This document shows, piece after piece, positions 25,396 through 34,400 of a DNA stretch of 64,000 bases (position 1 is its first letter; each line of letters opens with the position of its first letter). The translations under genes and the position numbers were made by a program. The notes under the pieces are model-generated. The model worked only from the letters and a program-made list of their open reading frames with translations. It was not told the DNA's origin and did not search any database. Source of the stretch: an uncultured Clostridia bacterium (GTDB lineage: Bacteria > Bacillota > Clostridia > Lachnospirales > CAG-274); the NCBI GenBank assembly GCA_947591605.1, contig CANQDF010000001.1:62001-126000 (forward strand). The letters run 5' to 3'.

Positions 25396-28300
25396 ATGGA
25401 TGTTTTTAAAACGCTGCTTGATGAAAACAGGGAATACAAAAGGCTGAGCCGTGCCGTTGCGGAGGGCTGCCCGACAGTGCTTGCAACAGGCACCGAGGAC
25501 GGGCAGAAGGCTCACATCATATACGGCATAGCGTGCGAGAGGGATACAAACCTCCTTGTAATAACAGGCTCCGAGCTTAAGGCAAAGGAGCTTGTATGCG
25601 ACCTTGGATGTTTCCTTAAGGGCGATGTATGCCTTTATCCCTCAAAAGACATAATTTTTTACAGCGCCGATGTAAAAAGCCCCGAGATAATCAAAAAACG
25701 CTTTGATATACTCTCACGGCTTATAAACGGTGAACATCTGACCGTTGTGTTGAGCATAGAGGCGCTCTTTGACAGGCTTGTAAAGCCCGAGATATTCAAA
25801 AACTATATATTCAGCCTTAAAACGGGCGATACAATACCCCTTGAAGAGCTTGAACGCAGGCTTGTGTTTATGGGCTACGAGCGCTGCGACACCGTGGAGG
25901 GACAGGGACAGTTTGCCGTAAGAGGCGGCATTATCGATATATTCTCCACGGTAAGCGACAATGCGGTGCGCATAGAGTTTTGGGGTGACGAGATAGACTC
26001 CATGCGCATAATGGATCCCACAAGCCAGCGCTCTGTGGAAAATACGGAAAATATAAAAATATACCCCATGCGTGAGTTGGTATACGGCGAGGAGGAGATA
26101 GCCCATGCCATAGCTGCGCTCAAGGCGGAGCTTAAAGCATACAAAAAAGCCCCCGACCGCATAAAGGAGATAACGGCGGAGGCGATAGAAAGGCTTACCG
26201 AGCAGAAGAGCTTTCCGGGTGTGGACAAATATATACAGTATTTTTATGACGAATGCGCCACCCTGCTTGACTATATGGGCAGCGATACGCTGATCTTTAT
26301 AGACGAGCCCTCCCGTGTAAGCGAGCACAGTGATTTTACACTGAACGAGTTTACGCAGAGCATAGAAAACAGGATAGACACGGGTTATATGCTGCCCGGT
26401 CAGCTGAAAATGGTATATACCTACAAGGATATACTCTTTAAGCTGGATAACCGCCAAAAGGTGCTTATGACCTCTCTTATACAAACCATAAAGGATTTTA
26501 AGCCCAAGGAGCTTATCGACTTTAAGGTAAAAAGCTCGCACATATCAAAAAACAATATGGATTCGCTTACGGAGGACCTTAAATATATGTGCTCGGCAGG
26601 CTACAGGATAATTTTTCTTGCAGGCGGCAGAGCAAGATGCGAAAGACTGGAGGGGGAGCTTAAAAGCAGGGATATACCTGCCCTTTACATGGAAAATACC
26701 GAGAGCCTTATACCCTCCTGCGGTACGGTGTATATCCTCAGAGGGAGCCTCACGCACGGCTTTGAATATTTTGAGGACAAAGCCGCCTTTATAACCGACA
26801 ACGAGCTTAGGGGCGAGGAAAGAAAAAAGCGCCGCCGCAAAAAAAAGAACGACGCAACCGCAATAAATAACTTTGCCGAGCTTAAGGTGGGGGACTATGT
26901 GGTGCATGAAAACTACGGCATAGGCATATTCAGAGGCATTGAGCAGATAACCACGGACGGCGTCAGCAAGGACTATATAAAGCTCGGCTATCAGGGCGAG
27001 GACGTGCTGTATATAGCGATAAATCAGCTTGACGTACTGCAAAAGTACATCGGAGGCGACAACGCCAAGCCCAAGCTGAACAAGCTGGGTTCGGGCGCAT
27101 GGTCAAAGGCAAAGCACAAGGCAAAGCAGGCGGCAATGATACTGGCGCAGGATCTTGTGGATCTATATGCACTGCGGCAGACTGCCTCGGGGCATGTATA
27201 TCCCGAGGACACCGTATGGCAGACCGAGTTTGAGGAGGCATTCCCATACGAGGAAACCGAGGATCAGTTAAACGCCATTGCCGATGTAAAAGCGGATATG
27301 GAGCAGGGCAAGGTAATGGACAGACTCATATGCGGCGATGTGGGCTTCGGCAAAACGGAGGTCGCACTCAGGGCTGCATTCAAAACCGTGCAGGACGGCT
27401 TTCAGGTGGCATATCTGGTGCCTACCACCATACTTGCCCGTCAGCATTACCAGACCTTTGCCTCACGCATGGACGGATACCCCATAACCGTGGATATGCT
27501 CAGCCGCTTCCGCACGCCAAAGCAGCAAAGGGAAACCGTAAAATCGCTAGAAAGCGGTATGACCGACATAGTTATAGGCACTCACAGGCTTTTAAGCAAG
27601 GATATTGCCTTTAAAAAACTTGGGCTTGTGATAGTTGACGAGGAGCAGCGCTTTGGCGTATCGCACAAGGAAAAGCTCAAGGAGCTCAAAAAAAATGTAA
27701 ATGTACTCACGCTGACTGCTACCCCAATACCCCGCACCCTGCATATGAGCCTTGCGGGCATAAGGGATATGAGCATACTGGAGGAGCCTCCCGGCGACAG
27801 GCTCCCCATACAGACTTACGTTATGGAGTACAACCCCGAGTTTGTAAAAGACGCCGTACACAGGGAGCTTGCAAGGGGCGGTCAGGTATATTATCTGCAC
27901 AACAGGGTGGCAAATATAGCCGAGGCGGCAAACCGTCTTCAGGAGCTGCTGCCGGAGGCAAGCATAGCCTATGCTCACGGACAGATGGGCGAAAAGGAGC
28001 TTGAACAGGTAATGTCGGATTTCCTCGACAGGGAGATAGATGTGCTTGTGTGTACCACTATCATCGAAACGGGGCTGGATATACCAAATGTAAATACAAT
28101 AATAATATCCGATGCGGACAAAATGGGTCTGAGCCAGCTCTATCAGCTGAGGGGACGTGTCGGCAGGAGTACAAGGACAGCCTTTGCCTACCTTATGTAC
28201 AGGCGTGATAAGGTACTCTCGGAGATCTCTCAGAAGAGGCTGCGTACAATAAGGGAGTTTACAGAGTTTGGCTCGGGCTTTCGCATAGCAATGCGTGATC

Positions 28301-28875
28301 TGGAGATAAGGGGCGCAGGCAATCTGCTCGGGGCGGAGCAGCACGGGCATATGGACAGCATAGGCTACGAGCTCTACTGCAAGCTGCTTGACGAGGCTGT
28401 AAGACAGCTTAAGGGCGATGAAGTGGCGGAGTCCTTTGAAACGCTTATCGAGATAACCGTAAACGCATTTATCCCCTCCGATTACATCGAGGTGGAGGAG
28501 CACAAGCTGGATATGTACAAAAAAATATCCGTCATAGGCTCAAAGGAGGATTTTTACAACGTACAGGACGAGCTGGAGGACAGATACGGAGATATACCCT
28601 CATCCGTTGCAAACCTGCTGGAGATAGCATATATAAAGGCTCTGCTGCACAAAAGAGGGGCAATTAAGGTATCGCAGCGCAAGGATAAGGTGATAATAAA
28701 CTTTAAGCAAAACCCCGATATAGATACAGCAAGGCTTATGCACCTTATAAAGGCGTATGAAGGCAGGCTGCTGTTTACCGGAGGTACGGATGCAGGCGGA
28801 TACCTTACCTATAAATTACAAAACGAAAGGGATGTGCTCCCCGAGCTTAAGGAGCTTGCGGAAAAGCTTAAATAG
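25396..28875 (+). CDS. mfd: Transcription-repair coupling factor Mfd
   Basis: Removes stalled RNA polymerase from damaged DNA and recruits UvrA. 1159 residues, normal length. The N-terminal UvrB-like domains (about 1-340), an RNA-polymerase-interacting CarD-like domain (about 490-560, KVGDYVVHENYGIGIFRGI), the SF2 translocase core with Walker A ICGDVGFGKTEVALRA (about 645), the DEEQRFG box, TATPIPRTLHMSL, and motif VI region QLRGRVGRS are seen, followed by the TRCF C-terminal domain. It starts one base behind pth. Stop TAG. Confidence 0.97.
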   Translation: MDVFKTLLDENREYKRLSRAVAEGCPTVLATGTEDGQKAHIIYGIACERDTNLLVITGSELKAKELVCDLGCFLKGDVCLYPSKDIIFYSADVKSPEIIKKRFDILSRLINGEHLTVVLSIEALFDRLVKPEIFKNYIFSLKTGDTIPLEELERRLVFMGYERCDTVEGQGQFAVRGGIIDIFSTVSDNAVRIEFWGDEIDSMRIMDPTSQRSVENTENIKIYPMRELVYGEEEIAHAIAALKAELKAYKKAPDRIKEITAEAIERLTEQKSFPGVDKYIQYFYDECATLLDYMGSDTLIFIDEPSRVSEHSDFTLNEFTQSIENRIDTGYMLPGQLKMVYTYKDILFKLDNRQKVLMTSLIQTIKDFKPKELIDFKVKSSHISKNNMDSLTEDLKYMCSAGYRIIFLAGGRARCERLEGELKSRDIPALYMENTESLIPSCGTVYILRGSLTHGFEYFEDKAAFITDNELRGEERKKRRRKKKNDATAINNFAELKVGDYVVHENYGIGIFRGIEQITTDGVSKDYIKLGYQGEDVLYIAINQLDVLQKYIGGDNAKPKLNKLGSGAWSKAKHKAKQAAMILAQDLVDLYALRQTASGHVYPEDTVWQTEFEEAFPYEETEDQLNAIADVKADMEQGKVMDRLICGDVGFGKTEVALRAAFKTVQDGFQVAYLVPTTILARQHYQTFASRMDGYPITVDMLSRFRTPKQQRETVKSLESGMTDIVIGTHRLLSKDIAFKKLGLVIVDEEQRFGVSHKEKLKELKKNVNVLTLTATPIPRTLHMSLAGIRDMSILEEPPGDRLPIQTYVMEYNPEFVKDAVHRELARGGQVYYLHNRVANIAEAANRLQELLPEASIAYAHGQMGEKELEQVMSDFLDREIDVLVCTTIIETGLDIPNVNTIIISDADKMGLSQLYQLRGRVGRSTRTAFAYLMYRRDKVLSEISQKRLRTIREFTEFGSGFRIAMRDLEIRGAGNLLGAEQHGHMDSIGYELYCKLLDEAVRQLKGDEVAESFETLIEITVNAFIPSDYIEVEEHKLDMYKKISVIGSKEDFYNVQDELEDRYGDIPSSVANLLEIAYIKALLHKRGAIKVSQRKDKVIINFKQNPDIDTARLMHLIKAYEGRLLFTGGTDAGGYLTYKLQNERDVLPELKELAEKLK

Positions 28876-28887
28876 AAAGGTGAAATT

Positions 28888-30159
28888 ATGGCTGAATTAT
28901 ACGATACCCAAAGCGAAAGCGAAAGGGTAATACTTGTTGCCGTTGATACGGAAAACCCCGATTTTGAGGCAGAGGCATGCCTTGACGAGCTTCAGGAGCT
29001 TGCACGCACCGCAGGGGCTGTAACGGTAGGCAGGCTTATACAAAAAAGGGAGGGTGTACACAGGGCGCATTATCTCGGCAAGGGCAAGCTGGAGGAGCTT
29101 AAGGCATATATAGATATGCAAAATGCCACGGGCATAATATGCGATGACGAGCTTACCCCCGCACAGATACGCAATATGCAGGATATTTTAAAGACCAAGG
29201 TAATGGACAGAACGCTGCTTATACTGGATATTTTTGCCTCGGGCGCAAGCACGGCGGAGGCAAAGGCACAGGTGGAGCTTGCACAGCTCAGGTACAGCCT
29301 TACCCACCTTACGGGGCAGGGCAGGAGCCTCAGCAGGCAGGGCGGAGGTATAGGCACAAGAGGTCCGGGTGAAAAAAAGCTTGAAACCGACAGGCGTATA
29401 ATATCCGACAGGATAGCGGAGCTGAACCGTGAGCTTAAGGACATAGAACGCCGCAGGGAAATAATCAGGGACAAACGCCTTAAAAGCAGCATACCCGTTG
29501 TCGCCCTTGTCGGCTATACCAATGCGGGCAAATCCACCCTTATGAACAGCCTTACGGGTGCAGGCGTGCTTGCGCAGGATAAGCTTTTTGCAACGCTTGA
29601 CACCACCACAAGGCGCATAGATACCCAATCGGGCGTAAGCCTTATATTTACCGACACGGTAGGCTTTATACAAAAGCTGCCTCACGGGCTTATAAAGGCA
29701 TTCCGTGCAACTCTGGAGGAGGCTGCCTATGCCGAAATACTGGTGCATGTGGTGGACGCCTCCAACCCCGCAAGACAGGAGCAGATGAGGGTGGTATACA
29801 ACACCCTTAAGGAGCTTAATTGCGATGACAAGCCTATTATAACCGTATTCAACAAAACGGATATGCCTGTGGAAATGCCTCTGCCTGCCGACAAAAAGGC
29901 AAGGTACAGGCTGCCTGTTTCCGCCAAAACGGGTAAGGGAACGGACAAGCTTATAGATGCAGTGCTTGAAATATCAAAGGAGTTTAAAAAAAGCATTAAA
30001 ATACTTATACCCTATGACAAGGGCGGTATGCTGGGCATTGTACACAGCTGCGAGATACTCTCAAGCGAGAGCAGGGAGGACGGCTATTATTTTGAAATAA
30101 TGGCGGATACACAAACCGCAAACAGGCTCAAAGCCTATGAGCTTAAAGCCCCCGTCTGA
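28888..30159 (+). CDS. hflX: Ribosome-associated GTPase HflX
   Basis: GTPase that binds the large ribosomal subunit and splits stalled or heat-damaged 70S ribosomes. 423 residues: N-terminal HflX domain (about 1-115), glycine-rich linker with SLSRQGGGIGTRGPGE (about 147-162), then the G domain with G1 GYTNAGKST, G3 DTVGF, G4 NKTD and G5 SAKTG. Separated from mfd by 12 bases with an AAAGGTG site, so it is probably in the same operon. A strong hairpin terminator follows. Confidence 0.94.
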   Translation: MAELYDTQSESERVILVAVDTENPDFEAEACLDELQELARTAGAVTVGRLIQKREGVHRAHYLGKGKLEELKAYIDMQNATGIICDDELTPAQIRNMQDILKTKVMDRTLLILDIFASGASTAEAKAQVELAQLRYSLTHLTGQGRSLSRQGGGIGTRGPGEKKLETDRRIISDRIAELNRELKDIERRREIIRDKRLKSSIPVVALVGYTNAGKSTLMNSLTGAGVLAQDKLFATLDTTTRRIDTQSGVSLIFTDTVGFIQKLPHGLIKAFRATLEEAAYAEILVHVVDASNPARQEQMRVVYNTLKELNCDDKPIITVFNKTDMPVEMPLPADKKARYRLPVSAKTGKGTDKLIDAVLEISKEFKKSIKILIPYDKGGMLGIVHSCEILSSESREDGYYFEIMADTQTANRLKAYELKAPV

Positions 30160-30168
30160 AAATTTGTT

Positions 30169-30218
30169 AAAAAATGCTCCTGCGTGTCCGGTTTATAGGC
30201 ACACAGGAGCATTTATAC
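30169..30218. terminator. Bidirectional terminator between hflX and merR
   Basis: AAATGCTCCTGCGTGT and ACACAGGAGCATTT form a long stem. The T-run is better on the - strand (six T), so it also serves the merR gene, through the remnant element that lies between. Confidence 0.8.
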
Positions 30219-30298
30219 TGTCAAAAAACCTAAAATTAGATCCAAAAAATGATTTTTAAATAATTTAAACCTGCAAAAACACTTCAAGGTAATTAAAT
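30218..30298 (-). repeat. Dispersed structured element, copy C (3' part only)
   Basis: TGTCAAAAAACCTAAAATTA, then GATCCAAAAAATGATTTTTA and AAGGTAATTAA match the end of copies D and E. It overlaps the last bases of merR: the merR TAA (30295-30293) lies in the element's GGTAATTTAA stretch. Confidence 0.75.
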
Positions 30299-31120
30299 AT
30301 CTTTTATGGGTATACATACAAGTATACTCACCGTATCCCCCAAAGCATTTACCAAAAATTCCACAATGTCGCCGCATATCATCAGGCTGCTTTGGGCGAT
30401 ATGATCCTTTGCGTTGTCCAGGTACCGACTGCGGGCAAGCTCAAGCTTTGCATCGTCGTATATATCCGCAGCGGGCATTTCCATAACGCCGTAAAGGCAC
30501 TTGACGGACGGATAAAACTCAATGCACCTGTTTGTGCATATCATATCCTCCATATTGAATTTTGCCACGTCCATCTCCTTTACAGCCCAGCCGGAGCAGG
30601 GCGCAAGCCTGTTATGCGTAAAATCCCCGTATCTGAATACATTTATGTGCTGCACCTCGGGAGCCTCATACATAAAGTAGCGCAGTGTTTCAAGCCGATC
30701 GGCGTCATCGGTCAGCTCTCCGCCCTCGCTGTAGACAACATATCGCAGCGCAGGACAGGTCATAATGTAAAAGCTCCCTCTCAGGCTGTCTACGGTGCGG
30801 CTTAGCTGTATGTTGTCCTTTAGCCAGTGGCGCAGCTTGGTGAGGCGCTCTATCTTTCTGTCAAGCTCCGAGAGCTTGTCCTCAAATATGCCTTGTATCT
30901 CGCTGTTTGTGCTGCCCAGCATTGACCTTATCTCCTCATGTGTAAAGCCGCATTTTATATACAGCCTTATCATGGCAGCCTTGCTTATATCGTATCTGCG
31001 GTAGTACCTGTAGTTGGCTCTGTCCCTCATGGGCTTTAAAAAGCCGCTGCCCTCATAGCGGCGTATGGTGTTTGTGGTTACGCCAAGCAGCTTTGCAAGG
31101 TCGTTTGTAAGGTAACGCAT
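30293..31120 (-). CDS. MerR family transcriptional regulator
   Basis: 275-residue regulator with an N-terminal MerR winged HTH (LAKLLGVTTNTIRRYEGSGF, residues 7-26, then the wing NYRYYRRYDI), a dimerising coiled coil (about 75-120) and a C-terminal effector-binding domain of about 150 residues not recognised in detail, with Cys residues that could matter for sensing. The ATG at 31120 follows GGGGGAT; the in-frame ATG at 31132 has no ribosome site. It is divergent from the pectinesterase gene at 31420, and a promoter with MerR-type 19-base spacing and an inverted repeat lies in between (31353-31383). Confidence 0.85.
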   Translation of the reverse strand: MRYLTNDLAKLLGVTTNTIRRYEGSGFLKPMRDRANYRYYRRYDISKAAMIRLYIKCGFTHEEIRSMLGSTNSEIQGIFEDKLSELDRKIERLTKLRHWLKDNIQLSRTVDSLRGSFYIMTCPALRYVVYSEGGELTDDADRLETLRYFMYEAPEVQHINVFRYGDFTHNRLAPCSGWAVKEMDVAKFNMEDMICTNRCIEFYPSVKCLYGVMEMPAADIYDDAKLELARSRYLDNAKDHIAQSSLMICGDIVEFLVNALGDTVSILVCIPIKDI

Positions 31121-31306
31121 AAGATCCCCCATTTTTACTGCATAAAATTATTAAGTATAATACGGCGCCGATCCCACGGCTTAACGGGTATTGCACAAAA
31201 ATCATCATATACTGCCGTATTGTATTAATACTGTATTTATTATAACACAAATTTATTGCGCAAGGTATAAAAATTTTTAAAAATATATCGTGACTTTTAA
31301 GGCTCC

Positions 31307-31320
31307 GTAACATATGTTAC
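31307..31320. promoter_or_regulatory. Palindrome GTAACATATGTTAC
   Basis: Perfect 14-base palindrome 113 to 100 bases upstream of the CE8-CE12 start. Flanking bases extend it to 20 with one mismatched pair. A possible operator. Confidence 0.5.
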
Positions 31321-31334
31321 CGAAATATTACAGG

Positions 31335-31351
31335 TATGACACAATGTCATA
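31335..31351. promoter_or_regulatory. Palindrome TATGACA-caa-TGTCATA
   Basis: Perfect 7+7 inverted repeat directly upstream of the -35 region at 31353. A possible activator or repressor site. Confidence 0.55.
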
Positions 31352-31352
31352 G

Positions 31353-31383
31353 TTGAGGTTGACCCTATGTCAGGGTTTATAAT
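31353..31383 (+). promoter_or_regulatory. MerR-type promoter with operator in the spacer
   Basis: TTGAGG (31353-31358) and TATAAT (31378-31383) are separated by 19 bases instead of 17, and the spacer holds the perfect inverted repeat ACCCT-atgtc-AGGGT (31363-31377). Overlong spacers carrying a dyad are the hallmark of promoters activated by MerR proteins. TTGACC (31359) with TAAAGT (31383) and 18 bases is an alternative reading. Confidence 0.6.
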
Positions 31384-31419
31384 AAAGTTACTTGTAAAAT
31401 ATAATAAGGAGGAGATCAG

Positions 31420-34400
31420 ATGAACAAGAGTAAAAAGCACGGATATATGCGTATAATAGCTGCGCTTTTATCCGTAATTATGCTGTTTGGCGTTATGCCG
31501 CTCAACGCTTTTGCGGCTGAAACGGCAGGCGACTGGGTAATTGACGGCAACCAGGCAGCCTTTGGCGACACGGGCTTTGTCTTTCATGCGCCTGCACCCA
31601 TAACATCATCGCCATACGGTGATAAGGTGGGCGTTACCAGCGGCACAAACGGCAAGGCAAGCAACGGTGTGGTCGTTACCGACGGCACCTCGTATGCGGA
31701 TTTTACGCCAAAGAGCGACGGTACGCTCACGGTGTATGTGGGCAAAGCCGCAAACACCAAAACAGTTACCATTTCAAGGACAGGCTCGGACGGAACGGGA
31801 ACAGCGGTCGATACCTTCATACCCGACTGTACCGACGAGAGCAACAAGACAAACTATGACACAGGCTTAAAAGTAACACACGATACTCAGTGGGCTGTTG
31901 CAGAGCTTGAGGTTGAGTCGGGCTATACCTACTACATCACCGTAACAGGCTCCAAGATGAAGTGCTACGGCGCAGAGTTTGTACCTTATACAAAGGTAAG
32001 CGGCGCCATCAAGGACAAATTTAACCTTGGCAGCTACAAGATAAAGTTTACGGACAAGGAGAGCGGCATTGCAAAGCAGGCAGAGGTAAGCGGCACAAAT
32101 TACTCCATTTACCTTAAGCCCGGATGTAGCTACTCGGCAGCGCTTACGGACGTAAAGGGCTATGCCTTCACATCGGCTACAAGAAACGTTGATGTAAAGG
32201 CGGGCGCAGACCAGACTGCGGACCTTGAAGTAGAGGAAACCGTTACATACACTGTTTCGGGCGCACTTAAGGGCTTTGCGGGCGATGTGCCATCCGACTT
32301 AAAGCTTACCTTTATACCGGAGGATACATCAAACTACGACCCCGTAAAGGTTACAATAGACAGCGCAAAGAAGAGCTATTCCGCAGAGCTTACCGCAAGC
32401 CAGAAGTATACGCTTACGGTTGAGGGCGCATGCGATTATGAGCTTACCAAGGATGTTATTGTAAATAACGAGGACGGCAAGGCTGTTACTCAGGATATAG
32501 AGTTTGCCGCACTGCCTCTGCACAAGGTAAGCGGCGGATTTTTGGGCCTTACACAGATAAGGGGCGAATACACCAAGCTCGGCGACGTTCAGCCAAGCGC
32601 CATAACCTTTGAAAACGTAGAGGACGGATATAAGTACAGCGGTACAACAGGCAAGGGTACATACAGCGCGTCACTCAGGGACGGCGCTTATCTTGCAAGC
32701 ATAACCTCCGACGGATACTCCACCTCCACTCATGTTGTGGTATCGGGAGGAGATACAACAAGGGATCTCCTTTTAAAGGACGAGAGCAAAAAAGAGGTCG
32801 CTTACAAGGATACCCTTGAAGTAGGCGCAGATAAGGAATACAAGACGGTGCAGTCGGCTGTTGATGCGGCTGCGGCAATGACAAGGACAGACGGACAGAG
32901 GGTAACCATAAAAGTTGCTCCCGGCACCTACCGTGAGCAGGTAGTCATCTCCGTACCCGATATAACAATTGCAGGTTCGTCCAAGGACGATACAAAGATA
33001 ACATGGTACTACGGCATAGGCTATAAGTATTACAGCTGCGTAGACAGCTGCTACAGCCCATATGCCGACTATGACAAGTTTGACAAGGGCAATGTTGTAA
33101 GCTACTGGGCCGCTGCCGTAATACCTCAGAAAACGGCAACGGGCTTCAGAGCCGAAAACATCACCTTTGAAAACTCCTTCAACAAGTACATGACCGATGA
33201 GGAAATGGCTGACGGCGCAGAGCCTAACGGCATTGAGGCCATAGCAGTTGCAAGAAAGGAAACCACCGATGTTGAAGCAAAAACCTCGACAGAGAGAGCT
33301 GCCGCACTTGTAAACTATGCGGACAAGACAGAGTTTGAAAACTGTGCTTTCATAGGCAGCCAGGATACCCTTTACACAACAAATACATCGGCGCACAAGG
33401 CATATTACAAAAACTGCTATATCGAAGGTCAGACAGACTTTATCTTCGGTACGGGCGATGTTATATTTGACGGCTGCGAGATAAACTTCTGCGGTTACTC
33501 GGATACCGCAGCGGCAGGTTATCTCACCGCAAACTCATCCTCCGTAAAGGATCCAGCAAAGCTCGGTTACGTATTCAGGGGCTGCTATGTTTCCTACAAC
33601 AAGGACAGAAAGACCACTCCCGGTACCTACGGCAGAATGTGGGGCGACAAGGCAACAGTAACCTTTATAAATACACAGCTTGAAGACCCCGATATGATAT
33701 CGGCTGACGGCTGGACCACAATGGGCAGCAACAATCCTGCCTCAATGACTACTCTTACCGAGTACAACACCACCTACAACGGTGAAAAGATCAATACCTC
33801 GGGCAGAGTAAACAAGGCAAGCGTTAAGGACAGCCTGGATCTGTCGGCTTACGAGCCCGAAAAGGCGCTCGGATGGAAGCCTTACTACTACGATACGGAT
33901 ACAGCGGCTGTACCCGAGATAGCAGGCAATCCGTCAATGACGACCACATCCGATATGAATGCGCTCAGCATAGGCAACAGGCTTTATCCGACATATACAC
34001 TCAACGACGAGTGCAAGGACGAGGACGCATCCATGATATCGTGGTATTCGGTCGAAACGGACTACGACAAAACAAGCCTTGATACCATACTTAAAAAATC
34101 AACACTGTTAAAGACTGTTTCCGCAGTAAGCGACGGCAGCAAGGAGTTCCAGATACCTACGGAGTGTGCAGGCAAGTACATTATGTTTGTCGTTACCCCT
34201 ATTACAGTAAGCGGCAAGACGGGTACACCTAAGTACTGCATAGAGGATCAGAGGCCTATAGGCGATGTATGGGACGACCCAAGCAACCCCGGCAGCATAG
34301 CTCCCGGTTCGGGCATCAACATCTATCTTGCAGGCGATTCCACCGTTAAGGATTACTCCGCAAAGGGTATGTACAACAGCGGCAAGGCAAGACCCGAGGG

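Noticed and set aside
31053-31313. Small - strand frame upstream of merR
   Set aside because: Overlaps merR's N-terminus in another frame and covers the regulatory region; no family or ribosome site.
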